Made by a program: the position numbers and the translations under genes. The notes beneath the pieces are model-generated. The model ran no database searches, was not told the DNA's origin, and saw only the letters and a program-made list of their open reading frames with translations. A DNA stretch of 64,000 bases from an uncultured Lachnospiraceae bacterium (GTDB lineage Bacteria > Bacillota > Clostridia > Lachnospirales > Lachnospiraceae). The DNA lies in contig CAJUED010000009.1 in the NCBI GenBank assembly GCA_910585075.1, forward strand, positions 35,922 through 99,921. The letters are read 5' to 3'. Below are positions 41,045-50,490 of the stretch, piece by piece (within the stretch, counting starts at the first letter, position 1; the number at the start of each line of letters is the position of its first letter).

Positions 41045-43609
41045 ATGAATATATTCCAGAAAGTATTTGGTACGCACAGTGAGAGAGAATTGAAACGGAT
41101 TGAGGGGACGGTGCAGGCGATTGAGGACCTGCGGCCTTCCATGCAGGCGTTATCGGATACGGAACTTACGGGGAAGACAGAGGAATTTAAGAAGCGTCTT
41201 AAGGACGGGGAAACTTTAGATGATATTTTACCGGAGGCATTTGCAGTGGTCCGGGAGGCGGCTAAGAGGGTGCTGAACATGGAACACTACCGGGTGCAGC
41301 TGATTGGTGGTATCATTCTCCATCAGGGGCGCATTTCCGAAATGAAGACCGGTGAAGGAAAAACCCTGGTATCCACCCTGCCCGCTTATCTGAACGCTTT
41401 GGAGGGAAAGGGCGTCCACATTGTAACCGTCAATGATTATCTTGCCAAGCGTGATGCGGAGTGGATGGGAGAAGTTCATAAGTTTCTGGGCCTCACTGTT
41501 GGCGTGGTACTCAACAGCATGAAGGCGGAGGAGCGGCGTGAGGCTTATAATTGTGATATTACCTATGTAACCAACAATGAGCTGGGATTTGATTATCTGC
41601 GTGACAATATGGTCATTTACAAGGCCCAGCTGGTGCTTCGTGGCCTTCATTATGCGATTATCGACGAGGTGGACTCGGTGCTCATTGACGAGGCCAGAAC
41701 CCCTCTTATCATATCTGGACAGAGCGGGAAATCCACCAAGCTTTATGAGGTGTGCGATATCCTTGCCAAGCAGATGAAGCGCGGCGAGGATATGGAGGAC
41801 TTAAGTAAGATGGACGCCATCATGGGCGTGGAGCGTGAGGAAACCGGTGATTTTATTGTCAATGAAAAGGACAAGGTGGTGAACCTTACCGCTCAGGGCG
41901 TTGACAAGGTAGAAAAGTTCTTCCAGATTGAAAACCTTGCAGACCCGGAAAACATTGAAATCCAGCACAACATTACGCTGGCCCTTCGGGCGAATAATCT
42001 GATGTTCCGTGACCAGGATTATGTGGTGAAGGACGACCAGGTGCTGATTGTAGACGAGTTTACCGGACGTATCATGCCGGGACGGCGTTATTCGGACGGT
42101 CTCCATCAGGCAATCGAGGCAAAAGAGCATGTGAAGGTAAAGCGTGAGAGCAAGACCCTTGCAACCATCACCTTCCAGAACTTTTTTAATAAATTTGAAA
42201 AGAAGGCCGGCATGACAGGTACGGCCCTTACAGAGGAGCGGGAGTTCCGTGATATATACGGGATGGACGTAATTGAAATTCCCACCAACAGACCCATTGC
42301 AAGACAAGATTTACAGGATGCGGTTTATAAGACAAGAAAAGAAAAGCTCCATGCCATTGTGGAGGCGGTAAAAGAGTCCCACGCAAAGGGTCAGCCTGTT
42401 CTGGTGGGCACGATTACCATTGAAGCTTCCGAGGAGCTCAGCAGGCTTCTCACCAAACAGGGGATTCCGCATAAGGTTTTGAACGCCAAATTCCATGAGC
42501 TGGAAGCGGAAATTGTGGCGGATGCCGGTATCCACGGGGCCGTTACCATTGCAACCAACATGGCGGGCCGTGGTACGGATATTAAGCTGGACGACGCGGC
42601 AAGGGAGGCTGGCGGTCTTAAGATTATCGGTACCGAGCGCCATGAGTCAAGGCGTATTGACAACCAGCTGCGTGGCCGTGCCGGACGTCAGGGCGACCCG
42701 GGTGAGTCCAAGTTCTACATTTCCCTTGAGGATGACTTGATGCGCCTGTTTGGTTCCGAGCGTATGATTACCATGTTCAATGCCCTGGGTATTCCCGAGA
42801 ATCAGGAAATTGAGCATAAGACCCTGAGCAATGCCATTGAGTCTGCTCAGAAGAAAATAGAGAATAACAACTTTGGTATCCGTAAAAATCTCCTTGAGTA
42901 CGATCAGGTCATGAATGAGCAGAGAGAGATTATTTACGAAGAAAGACGCCGGGTGTTAGACGGCGAGAGCATGCGGGATGCCATTTACAAGATGATCACG
43001 GATATCACGGAAAATGCCGTGGATATTGTGGTTGGGGACGATACGGACTATGACGACTGGAATCTGGAGGAATTAAACACCCTTCTCCTTCCCACAATCC
43101 CCTTAAAGCCTGTTAACAGGGGCCGCATCAACACCCCTAAGAAAAATGCTTTAAAACATCAGCTGAAAGAGGAAGCGGTTAAGCTCTACGAGGCAAAGGA
43201 AGCGGAATTCCCGGAGCCTGAGGCAATCCGTGAGTTAGAGCGTGTGATTCTGCTGAAAGTGATTGACCGGAAGTGGATGGATCACATTGACGATATGGAG
43301 CAGCTCCGCCAGGGCGTGGGCTTGCAGGCATATGGCCAGAGAGACCCCCTTGTGGAGTATAAGCTCAGCGGCTATGAGATGTTCGATGAAATGACACAGA
43401 ATATCCGGGAGGAGACGGTACGCGTCCTGTTCCATGTACGAGTGGAGCAGAAGGTGGAAAGGGAACAGGTTGCCAAGGTGACCGGTACCAACAAGGATGA
43501 TTCCGTGGCAAAGGGGCCGGTAAGACGGGAGAAGGCTAAAATTTATCCCAATGACCCCTGCCCATGCGGCAGCGGTAAGAAATATAAGCAGTGCTGCGGA
43601 CGCAAATAG
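41045..43609 (+). CDS. secA: Preprotein translocase ATPase SecA
   Basis: An 854-residue SecA, the ATP-driven motor that pushes preproteins through SecYEG. Walker A MKTGEGKT (100-107), the DEAD-type IDEVDSVLIDEARTPL, and TNMAGRGTDIKL in the second helicase domain are intact, and the C-terminus carries the zinc-binding tail CPCGSGKKYKQCC for SecB or ribosome contact. The start MNIFQKVFGTHSERELK is typical. GGAGG lies 11 bases before the ATG, a little long; an in-frame ATG at 41027 is less likely. prfB follows in the same transcript after 36 bases. Confidence 0.97.
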   Translation: MNIFQKVFGTHSERELKRIEGTVQAIEDLRPSMQALSDTELTGKTEEFKKRLKDGETLDDILPEAFAVVREAAKRVLNMEHYRVQLIGGIILHQGRISEMKTGEGKTLVSTLPAYLNALEGKGVHIVTVNDYLAKRDAEWMGEVHKFLGLTVGVVLNSMKAEERREAYNCDITYVTNNELGFDYLRDNMVIYKAQLVLRGLHYAIIDEVDSVLIDEARTPLIISGQSGKSTKLYEVCDILAKQMKRGEDMEDLSKMDAIMGVEREETGDFIVNEKDKVVNLTAQGVDKVEKFFQIENLADPENIEIQHNITLALRANNLMFRDQDYVVKDDQVLIVDEFTGRIMPGRRYSDGLHQAIEAKEHVKVKRESKTLATITFQNFFNKFEKKAGMTGTALTEEREFRDIYGMDVIEIPTNRPIARQDLQDAVYKTRKEKLHAIVEAVKESHAKGQPVLVGTITIEASEELSRLLTKQGIPHKVLNAKFHELEAEIVADAGIHGAVTIATNMAGRGTDIKLDDAAREAGGLKIIGTERHESRRIDNQLRGRAGRQGDPGESKFYISLEDDLMRLFGSERMITMFNALGIPENQEIEHKTLSNAIESAQKKIENNNFGIRKNLLEYDQVMNEQREIIYEERRRVLDGESMRDAIYKMITDITENAVDIVVGDDTDYDDWNLEELNTLLLPTIPLKPVNRGRINTPKKNALKHQLKEEAVKLYEAKEAEFPEPEAIRELERVILLKVIDRKWMDHIDDMEQLRQGVGLQAYGQRDPLVEYKLSGYEMFDEMTQNIREETVRVLFHVRVEQKVEREQVAKVTGTNKDDSVAKGPVRREKAKIYPNDPCPCGSGKKYKQCCGRK

Positions 43610-43645
43610 TAGTGGAAAAATAAAAAAAGAAAGAGGTGACGCAAG

Positions 43646-44765
43646 GTGGTAGAATTAGATCAGATGAAATCTGAGCTGCAGACTTACAAGAGCCCTTTAG
43701 CGGAAGTGAGGGATTCACTTTGACTTAGCAAATAAGTCAAAGAAGATTGAGGAGTTGGAGCGGGAAATGGAGGCCCCCGGATTTTGGGATGACCCGGACA
43801 GCTCCAACCGGAAGATGAAAGAACTTAAGAATTTAAAGGATACGGTGGAAACCATAGAGGGACTGGAATCCCAATATGAGGATATTGAGACGCTGATTGA
43901 GATGGGATATGAGGAAGAAGACGCCCAGCTGGCGGCTGATATCCGCACCGAGCTGGATGAGTTTATTGCAGTTTTTGAGGATATCCGCATCAGCACACTG
44001 CTTTCAGAGGAATATGACAGCTACAATACCATTTTAAAACTGAATGCAGGAGCAGGCGGAACAGAGAGCTGCGACTGGTGCTCCATGCTTTACCGCATGT
44101 ACACCAGATGGGCGGAGCGGAAGGGCTTTTCCGTGGATGTGTTGGACTATCTGGATGGTGACGAGGCCGGTATCAAGTCAGTGACTTTCCAGGTGAATGG
44201 AACTAACGCCTACGGCTATCTGAAATCAGAAAAGGGTGTGCACAGACTGGTGCGTATCTCCCCTTTTAATGCCCAGGGCAAACGCCAGACCTCCTTTGTA
44301 TCACTGGATGTTATGCCGGATATCGAGGAAGATGTGGATGTGGAGATTAATGAAGATGACCTGCGCATCGATACCTATCGAAGCAGTGGTGCAGGCGGCC
44401 AGCATATCAACAAGACTTCATCCGCTATCCGTATCACCCATATTCCCACAGGAATCGTGGTGCAGTGCCAGAATGAGCGCTCCCAATTCCAAAATAAAGA
44501 TAAGGCTATGCAGATGCTGAAGGCCAGATTGTATCTGCTGAAGAAAGAGGCCAATGCCGAGAAGCTTTCGGATATCCGCGGAGAAGTGAAGGAGATTGGA
44601 TGGGGGAATCAGATTCGTTCTTATGTAATGCAGCCATACACTATGGTGAAGGACCACAGGACGAATGCGGAGACAGGAAATACGGACGCTGTAATGGACG
44701 GGGCGATTGATTCTTTTATTAATGCTTATTTGAAATGGATAAATGTGAAGGGAACAGCTGAGTAA
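43646..44765 (+). CDS. prfB: Peptide chain release factor 2 (programmed +1 frameshift)
   Basis: RF2, 372 residues after frameshift, terminating translation at UGA and UAA. Translation starts at the GTG at 43646 (AGAGGTG upstream) and reads 25 codons to CTT at 43718-43720. There an in-frame TGA follows, and +1 slippage at CTTTGAC continues at GAC 43722. The joined protein shows the RF2 tripeptide SPF in VRISPFNAQGKRQTSF and the catalytic GGQ in SSGAGGQHINKT. The coding sequence is therefore 43646-43720 joined to 43722-44765. It lies directly behind secA, a pairing common in Firmicutes. Confidence 0.96.
43709..43724 (+). promoter_or_regulatory. prfB autoregulatory frameshift site
   Basis: AGGG (43709-43712) acts as the internal Shine-Dalgarno-like stimulator, then ATTCA and the slip site CTT TGA C (43718-43724). 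When RF2 is scarce the ribosome slips +1; when plentiful it terminates. The stimulator is shorter than the AGGGGG of E. coli. Confidence 0.9.
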
Positions 44766-44778
44766 TTTGACGGCGTAA

Positions 44779-44809
44779 GGGCATCTAATGTTATAGGATG
44801 CCCTTTTTT
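44779..44809 (+). terminator. Terminator of secA-prfB
   Basis: GGGCATC (44779-44785) pairs with GATGCCC (44797-44803), then TTTTTT. Confidence 0.9.
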
Positions 44810-44889
44810 AGCAAAATAATAGCGTACAGATTTATGACGCTGCAAAGCAGCAACATGGGGATTGGTGTGACAGGTGGGAGTGGAAAATT

Positions 44890-46446
44890 ATGTATGCAAC
44901 GCACAGGGTAACGGACAATGATTATAATACAATAGGATTTATGCTGGGAAACGAATTTTGCCCGAATTATGCGATACCTGACGAGATATGTTCTATAGAC
45001 AATCTGACAGTGGAAAAATCAGGTGAAATAAAAGTAAATCAGGAATTGCCGGTAATTGAATATATCGAAATCATAAACAAAAGAATCTACGCCCAATTGG
45101 AAGAAGAAAACCCTTTTTACAGAGATATACAGGAGGAACTGGCAGAGTGGAAAAATGACAGTCAGCATGTGGTATTGCAGTTAGAGGGCACAAGACAGGT
45201 AGGAAAGACAACGGAGCTGCAAAAATTTGCATATAAAAATTACGAGTATGTGATATATATCAATATAGCAAATGATAAATATGACTTCATGAAGGTACTA
45301 AAATCTCCAAGGATGCTGTCCGGTATGGAAGCCTACTGCAAAAGGGCTCTGCTTCCTGAATTTGTGAATGACAGAAATACAATCATAATCATAGACGAAA
45401 TCCAGAACAGCAAGGATGCATATAATTCTATAAGGGATATGGATTCTGTCTTTCAATGTGACATAGTGGTTACCGGGAGCTATCTGGGGAGGATTTTGGG
45501 AAATGAAAACTTTTTCCTGCCTGCAGGGACCATAGAGACAAGGCAGTTATTTACCTTAAGCTTCAGAGAGTTTTGCAAAATATTTAAGAAGGATGGGCTG
45601 CTGGATAGGATAAATTTGTATGGAGAAAGCAGCGAAGACAGCTATGCGGATTTAGAGCGTCTGTATGATTTATATATAAAAACAGGGGGATACCCGGAGG
45701 TAGTCAAAAGATATCTTCAAAGCAATGATATAGAGCTGTGCTATGAGGTTATAGACAAGCTGCTGAAGACATTTAAAGAAGAATCAAGAAACTATTTCAG
45801 CAGTCCCCGGGATGTGGAAATATTTGAAAGTGTTTACAGGGAAGCGTTAAAAGAAATGTGCAACGAAAAAAAGGGCACAGGTAATAACATCTTAGAAAGA
45901 GTAACTTCTCTGACCAAAAGAAATACGGATTTAATTGTGAACAAGAACGAAATAGCTAACGCAATGATGTGGCTGCAATACACGGGAATCATAAGCACAT
46001 GCGACCTGGCGTTGCAGGGAGACCTGCGAAATATCATACCCAGCAGAAGATTATATTTCTCTGATTGCGGCCTGGTATCATACCTGGCAAGTAAAAGCAC
46101 CCTTGACGAATCAGCACTGCGCGGCCTTATAACGGAGACATTCATATTTAATGAATTGTACAGGTTATTTAAAGTAAGATATTCCAAAAGAAAAGTGAGA
46201 GGGGACAATGTATGCTTTTCAACCTATGAAAAGTATGAGCTGGATTTTGTGATTATGTCAAAGGACAGAGTCGTATATGGGATAGAAGGAAAAACATTAA
46301 AAGGAGCGCCAACATCACTTAAGATATTTGTTGACAAGCATTTCATAGATAAAGGAATCGTGGCAAAGCCTACGCCCGGAGGCAGAGGAGATACATTTGA
46401 CACAATTCCTATATATACGGTAGGATGCAGATTCCCTTATGACTGA
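44890..46446 (+). CDS. AAA_14 / DUF4143 ATPase
   Basis: A 518-residue protein of the AAA_14-DUF4143 group, common in anaerobes and of unknown cellular role. The ATPase domain has Walker A EGTRQVGKTTEL (100-108 core) and Walker B IIIIDEIQN (164-170), followed by the sensor-like VVTGSYLGRIL. The DUF4143 domain occupies roughly 310-490 and ends in a nuclease-like segment KYELDFVIMSKDR with EGKT, reminiscent of a PD-(D/E)XK fold. The first 70 residues are not typical of the family. GGGAG lies before the ATG. It is single-gene, AT-richer than secA-prfB, and probably accessory. Confidence 0.8.
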   Translation: MYATHRVTDNDYNTIGFMLGNEFCPNYAIPDEICSIDNLTVEKSGEIKVNQELPVIEYIEIINKRIYAQLEEENPFYRDIQEELAEWKNDSQHVVLQLEGTRQVGKTTELQKFAYKNYEYVIYINIANDKYDFMKVLKSPRMLSGMEAYCKRALLPEFVNDRNTIIIIDEIQNSKDAYNSIRDMDSVFQCDIVVTGSYLGRILGNENFFLPAGTIETRQLFTLSFREFCKIFKKDGLLDRINLYGESSEDSYADLERLYDLYIKTGGYPEVVKRYLQSNDIELCYEVIDKLLKTFKEESRNYFSSPRDVEIFESVYREALKEMCNEKKGTGNNILERVTSLTKRNTDLIVNKNEIANAMMWLQYTGIISTCDLALQGDLRNIIPSRRLYFSDCGLVSYLASKSTLDESALRGLITETFIFNELYRLFKVRYSKRKVRGDNVCFSTYEKYELDFVIMSKDRVVYGIEGKTLKGAPTSLKIFVDKHFIDKGIVAKPTPGGRGDTFDTIPIYTVGCRFPYD

Positions 46447-46510
46447 AAAAGTTAAATATCCCAAGATGCCAAAAGCACGTTAGTGCGTTGCATCTCTTGT
46501 GCATGGCTAT

Positions 46511-46531
46511 TTCCCCGATTATTTGCGGGAA
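46511..46531. terminator. Possible shared terminator of convergent genes
   Basis: TTCCCCG (46511-46517) pairs with CGGGAA (46526-46531); flanks are weakly T-rich on the minus strand only. Confidence 0.35.
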
Positions 46532-46545
46532 GAAAGAAAGTACCG

Positions 46546-47310
46546 CTACTGTTTTTTCCTGATTAAATCCAGATAAAAATTTGCATACACAGCCTCCATG
46601 TAAGGCAGCAGCCATAAAAACGCGATACCAAAAGAAAGCATACCCAGCAAGAGCAGTGGAACGAAGGACAGGGAAATGTACAGGAGCCGTCCTTTGCTGC
46701 CCTTCATAAGGCGTATGCTTCTTTTTAACAGCTCGGGAGCCGTGTATTCAGGGAAATCCAGCGTAAGATAAAATACCTGGGAAAGCAGCAGCGACTGCAC
46801 ATAAAAATTAATAATGGTACCTGCCAGATATAATACAATATAAATCAAAAACAGGGAACCGCTAACCGGTAAAGTTTCCGTGGCCGCCGTATTGATATCA
46901 AAGGATAAAATGGAATGGCTTATGAAATTACTCACAATCAGAGCGGGCATGGAACAGAGGATATTAATTGCAGTAAGTACCGCCTGTATGTGAAAAATCT
47001 TCAAAGCATCTTCCCGAAAGAAATGGAACAAATCGCTGATAAAGGGCGTCTGGTTGCAGGCAATTTTCAAATAAATGAAAGATTCCCCTGCAATAAAATA
47101 ACCGGAAAACACACCGAAGATAAACAGTGCAAAGCAGTAAATGAGTGTGCCTGCAAGGCTGTTCGTATTGATAAACAGGGAGATTGCCATGGCAAAGGGA
47201 ATAAGGCAGATAAAGTGCAGCAGATAAGCACCGATTACCGTCCCATATTTTCCAAGCAATTGTCCCTTGGCCAGCGATTTAAGGCTGGCGGAAGATAAAT
47301 ATTGATTCAT
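46546..47310 (-). CDS. DUF975 family integral membrane protein
   Basis: A 254-residue protein with about six membrane segments. The N-terminal ASLKSLAKGQLLGKYGTVIGA is characteristic of DUF975 proteins, which have no established function in Firmicutes. The C-terminal half contains APELLKRSIRLMKGSKGRLLYI, another conserved stretch of the family, and a helix ending in charged DLIRKKQ. The ATG at 47310 has GGAGG upstream. It lies alone, convergent with the DUF4143 gene and followed in the opposite sense by the SprA-like gene, with no functional context. Confidence 0.85.
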   Translation of the reverse strand: MNQYLSSASLKSLAKGQLLGKYGTVIGAYLLHFICLIPFAMAISLFINTNSLAGTLIYCFALFIFGVFSGYFIAGESFIYLKIACNQTPFISDLFHFFREDALKIFHIQAVLTAINILCSMPALIVSNFISHSILSFDINTAATETLPVSGSLFLIYIVLYLAGTIINFYVQSLLLSQVFYLTLDFPEYTAPELLKRSIRLMKGSKGRLLYISLSFVPLLLLGMLSFGIAFLWLLPYMEAVYANFYLDLIRKKQ

Positions 47311-47405
47311 TTAATAAAACCTCCAAGCAGCCAACGCCGCGCAAAAACTATATACACAGTATACATTGGCGTTAGCATAAGATTGTTACAACTGAAAAAC
47401 GATTT

Positions 47406-47918
47406 TTATACCGCAATATCCAGATTACTGCCCAGGAAGGAAAGGGAATCCAGGGCCTTACGGTTCTGGGTGTAAGGATTATCCTCATTGGAATATTGTA
47501 TTTTGGTCGCGGTGGTTCCGCCTGCCACATAGCTGCGTCCGCATTCAGGGCAGATTGCGGTTTTCAGGGAAACATTGGCGGCCAGCACTTTACCGTCTTT
47601 CTTTGCGGCGTCACGGAAGGCGTTGCTCACATGCTCCTGCTCGTGGGCCCTGACGCGGGACGCGGAGGCCTTGGGTGAAATATGTGCCGCTGATTTAAAA
47701 GAAACCATTTCGTCGGAGCCGTCCTGATATTTACGGTTTTTACAGGTCTCGCACTCAGCCGGGGAAGACTTGCGGCCCGGAGAAATCTTGGTGGACTCGC
47801 CGGGGTTTAAAGTTGCCTTTCCGGCTTCGGAAACGGGATTTACCTGGTTTGCATTCCCGTAACTGATTGCGGAGGCGCTTGTATATGGAGTTACATTATT
47901 GTAAATACCTGTAATCAT
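47406..47918 (-). CDS. SprA-related putative zinc metalloprotease
   Basis: A 170-residue protein of the SprA-related family. The short motif VRAHEQEHV gives the HExxH zinc-binding pair and catalytic Glu. CETCKNRKYQDGSDE before it and ICPECGRSYVAGG after it hold two Cys pairs that could bind a second metal. The N-terminus ITGIYNNVTPYTSASAI is Ser/Asn-rich with no signal peptide. GGGTAGG precedes the ATG. Family function is unknown; proteolysis is inferred only from the motif. Confidence 0.75.
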   Translation of the reverse strand: MITGIYNNVTPYTSASAISYGNANQVNPVSEAGKATLNPGESTKISPGRKSSPAECETCKNRKYQDGSDEMVSFKSAAHISPKASASRVRAHEQEHVSNAFRDAAKKDGKVLAANVSLKTAICPECGRSYVAGGTTATKIQYSNEDNPYTQNRKALDSLSFLGSNLDIAV

Positions 47919-47944
47919 ATATTCTACCTACCCTTTCTGATTTT

Positions 47945-48424
47945 TTATTTTCCCATAAGTTCCGCATATTGTTTCATGATGTCTTCATAAGACTGACCGA
48001 AGACATCTTCAAGCTCCTGTCCTGTCTGCTGTTCAAACTGTCTGTCCATCTGTCTGCCGAAATTCACAAGGTCGTCTCCACTGAGGGACAAAATCATGGC
48101 AACCAGAGAGCCAACCACGGAAGCAATCAGAACAATGCCGCCGATACCGGTTCCAATACCCACCCGGGCGGTTGTAAGCATTTTCTTCCCATATCCTTTG
48201 GAAAGGATGGCTAAAACAATGGCAAGACTCCCGCAGATAAAGGGAATGTAAACCGTAAACATAGTGACAATGCTTACAATTCCCAGAATCATGGAGGCGG
48301 TTGCCAGTGGCTTACCGGGATTGCGGATATATTGTCTCTGACCTGGATAACCGTTGCTGTTTGGCGGCATATATGGATTACCGCCCGGCTGGTTATAAGG
48401 GTTGTTGTTTGGATTATACTCCAT
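47945..48424 (-). CDS. DUF4190-type small membrane protein
   Basis: A 159-residue protein with a Pro/Asn/Tyr-rich N-terminal tail (about 1-38), then two or three hydrophobic segments beginning KPLATASMILGIVSIV, typical of DUF4190 proteins, and a charged C-terminal tail with QQTGQELEDVFGQSYEDIM. The function is unknown. The ATG at 48424 has GGAGG eight bases upstream; an in-frame codon at 48472 is less likely. A folded leader element lies at 48479-48560, upstream on the same strand. Confidence 0.75.
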   Translation of the reverse strand: MEYNPNNNPYNQPGGNPYMPPNSNGYPGQRQYIRNPGKPLATASMILGIVSIVTMFTVYIPFICGSLAIVLAILSKGYGKKMLTTARVGIGTGIGGIVLIASVVGSLVAMILSLSGDDLVNFGRQMDRQFEQQTGQELEDVFGQSYEDIMKQYAELMGK

Positions 48425-48478
48425 GATAGACTCCTCCATGTTGCTGACAGCCCATAATCCGGGCGTTGGCATTTTTCG

Positions 48479-48560
48479 GCGTGTAACTTAGAGCTTCTCC
48501 GCGAAGCAGCCTTTGCTGCGCGTGGAGATTGCCAAGGGCAATTAGAAGTTCTTTACACGC
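48479..48560 (-). ncRNA. Structured leader candidate (three-way-junction-like) before the DUF4190 gene
   Basis: GCGTGTAA (48479-48486) pairs with TTACACGC (48553-48560), enclosing two further hairpins. Read on the minus strand these are TTGCC-CTT-GGCAA, and a longer arm closed by TCTCC/GGAGA with GCG/CGC and CAGC/GCTG inside. The 3' end lies 55 bases before the start codon of the downstream gene. It matches no riboswitch I know. Confidence 0.45.
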
Positions 48561-48680
48561 TATTCATATAGTATCACTTTCTTGCCGATAATACAAATCT
48601 TTCTTAAAGGGCAGCCATACCTTGAAACCGGCATACCCATAGCAGCAAATCTAAAGGCAGGGTTATCGTCAATGGGACGG

Positions 48681-48724
48681 AAAAACAAGCCCCGAAAGAT
48701 TTGATTTTGAATCTTTCAGGGCTT
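48681..48724 (-). terminator. Terminator of the minus-strand importer-esterase operon
   Basis: AAGCCC..GAAAGATT (48687-48701) pairs with AATCTTTC..GGGCTT (48710-48724) with one mismatch; on the minus strand it ends in GTTTTT. The region 48561-48838 shows nothing else. Confidence 0.8.
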
Positions 48725-48838
48725 AATCTTGTAGTGGACGACACTAGAAATTGCCTTTTCGGGGTTGTAGAAGCTGGCATATATGGCTTTTGCAAGAGCC
48801 GGAAAGAGCAATTTATTATGTTGTTGACTATATATGCA

Positions 48839-49666
48839 CTAATTGGTAATGGCACTGTCATCCGGAACATCCAGATTTAAAAAGTTTAAAAAGTCTGTGA
48901 TATGTTCATCCCAATATTCCCATCCGTGAACGCCGGGATGTTCCTCGTACACGTAGCTGTAAGGATTGCCTTCCATACTCTGAAAGAAATCTCTCATCCT
49001 GTGAGCCTCCTCAATCAGGAAATCCTCTGCCCCGCAGGAATGGAAAACTCTTGGCAGCTTTGGCAGATTTTTATTCTTTTCAGCCATATAATAGGTGTCC
49101 TCAAAAGTGCCGGAAAGGTCTTTTCCGTCGTTCTGCATTTTATTCCGCATCCGATAGCTCTCATCATCAAACAGGCCGCCCCGGTTGCCAAGGGGCCGAC
49201 CCGTACTTGCACCTGCGGAGAAACAGCCGATGGCACTGTAACGGTCGGGATGGTTGATACCGATTTTTAAGGAGCCAAAACCGCCCATGGAATTGCCGGC
49301 GATAAAATTGTCCTCCCATTTATCGGAGAGTGGGAAAAACTGACGCATAACAGCCGGTAATTCCTCCGTAATATAGTCGTAAAATGCTCCTCCGTGGGCC
49401 ATATTGCCGTAGGAGCTTAAATGGGCGCTGGGCATCACCACTGCAAGTCCCATTTTGGAGGCGTACCGCTCAATGGAGGTACGTCTTGCCCAGGTGGTAT
49501 GATCGTCCGTGGCGCCGTGAAGGAGCCATAAAACCGGATGTTTACCGTCACGGGTTTCTTTGGAGTTGATTCCGATTTCCACTTTGGCTGCCTGGGGGAG
49601 TACTACTTCCGCCGCCACAGCCATGTGCAGCACCTCGCTGAAAAATTCCACACGCATAAAGGCCAT
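48839..49666 (-). CDS. Esterase, tributyrin-esterase / CE1-like, paralog A
   Basis: A 275-residue alpha/beta-hydrolase of the esterase D/EstA group, cytoplasmic. The triad is Ser 126 in AGNSMGGFGS, Asp 215 in CGAEDFLIEE and His 247 in HPGVHGWEYWD, with the LLHGATDDHTTW oxyanion loop. It is a tandem paralog of the upstream gene, one base away, and has diverged most in the 150-210 cap-like segment. GGAGG lies before the ATG. In an operon with a sugar importer, deacylation of imported oligosaccharides is the likely task. Confidence 0.87.
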   Translation of the reverse strand: MAFMRVEFFSEVLHMAVAAEVVLPQAAKVEIGINSKETRDGKHPVLWLLHGATDDHTTWARRTSIERYASKMGLAVVMPSAHLSSYGNMAHGGAFYDYITEELPAVMRQFFPLSDKWEDNFIAGNSMGGFGSLKIGINHPDRYSAIGCFSAGASTGRPLGNRGGLFDDESYRMRNKMQNDGKDLSGTFEDTYYMAEKNKNLPKLPRVFHSCGAEDFLIEEAHRMRDFFQSMEGNPYSYVYEEHPGVHGWEYWDEHITDFLNFLNLDVPDDSAITN

Positions 49667-49667
49667 A

Positions 49668-50468
49668 TTAGTTTTCCTCCTTTCCGGTTGTCAAAAACCA
49701 ATCCAGAATATCCTGGATTTCCCGGTCCCAATATTTCCAGCTATGGTCGCCCGGGGTTTCTTTGTAGGTAAGGTCAAAGCCCAGCTCCTTTAAGTGATTT
49801 CGCATGGATATATTTTGTTCATATAAGAAATCCTCTGTGCCGCACCACATATAAAGGGAGGGAGCCTTCACCTGACTTTTTGCCAGCTTTTCCGAAATGG
49901 CGAAAATATCATTATCGCTTCCCGCTATCTTTTCGGCCGGACCGAAAATGTCTTCCCAAAGGGTGGGATAAAAAGCGTCCTCATTTCGTTTGGAAGTGGT
50001 GCTGGCGTCCAGGCCCCCGGAGAGGCTTGCGGCAGCTCCGAATTTGTCCGGATTAAGGAGCGCGATCTTAAACGCACCGTAGCCGCCCATAGAATTGCCG
50101 GCAATAAAAGTATCCTCCCTCCTGGTGGATATACCCGGGAAGAAGCGGCTGCACAGAGCCGGAAGTTCTTTTGCAATATAGGTATAGTATTTAAAACCAA
50201 TATTCATATCCGTATACCATCCCAGATGGCAGGTGGGCATTACCACTGCTATGCCCCGCTCTGTGGCATATCTTTCAATGGAAGTGTTTCTCTGCCAGGT
50301 GGTCTGGTTGTCGGTCATGCCATGGAGCAGATACAAAACTGGGAACTGCTCTATGTCGTCCAGATTTTTAACACCAATCTGTCCGCTTGTTTTCTGAGGA
50401 AGGATCACATCCATCTGGGAGCTCATCTCCAAAACCTCAGAAAAGAAATCTACATGTATTAAAGCCAT
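49668..50468 (-). CDS. Esterase, tributyrin-esterase / CE1-like, paralog B
   Basis: A 266-residue esterase with Ser 126 in AGNSMGGYGA, Asp 213 in CGTEDFLYEQ and His 242 in TPGDHSWKYWD, plus LLHGMTDNQTTW. The start MALIHVDFFSEVLEM parallels MAFMRVEFFSEVLHM of paralog A, which shows a tandem duplication. GGAGGG lies before the ATG. Two esterases of different pocket composition behind one importer suggest two acyl positions or two acyl groups on the imported glycan (inference). Confidence 0.87.
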   Translation of the reverse strand: MALIHVDFFSEVLEMSSQMDVILPQKTSGQIGVKNLDDIEQFPVLYLLHGMTDNQTTWQRNTSIERYATERGIAVVMPTCHLGWYTDMNIGFKYYTYIAKELPALCSRFFPGISTRREDTFIAGNSMGGYGAFKIALLNPDKFGAAASLSGGLDASTTSKRNEDAFYPTLWEDIFGPAEKIAGSDNDIFAISEKLAKSQVKAPSLYMWCGTEDFLYEQNISMRNHLKELGFDLTYKETPGDHSWKYWDREIQDILDWFLTTGKEEN

Positions 50469-50490
50469 ATTTCAATCCCTCCTAATTTTC

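Noticed and set aside
43646..43723. prfB called as a pseudogene because of the early TGA
   Set aside because: The stop sits in the known RF2 autoregulatory site CTTTGAC, and the +1 frame continues without damage.
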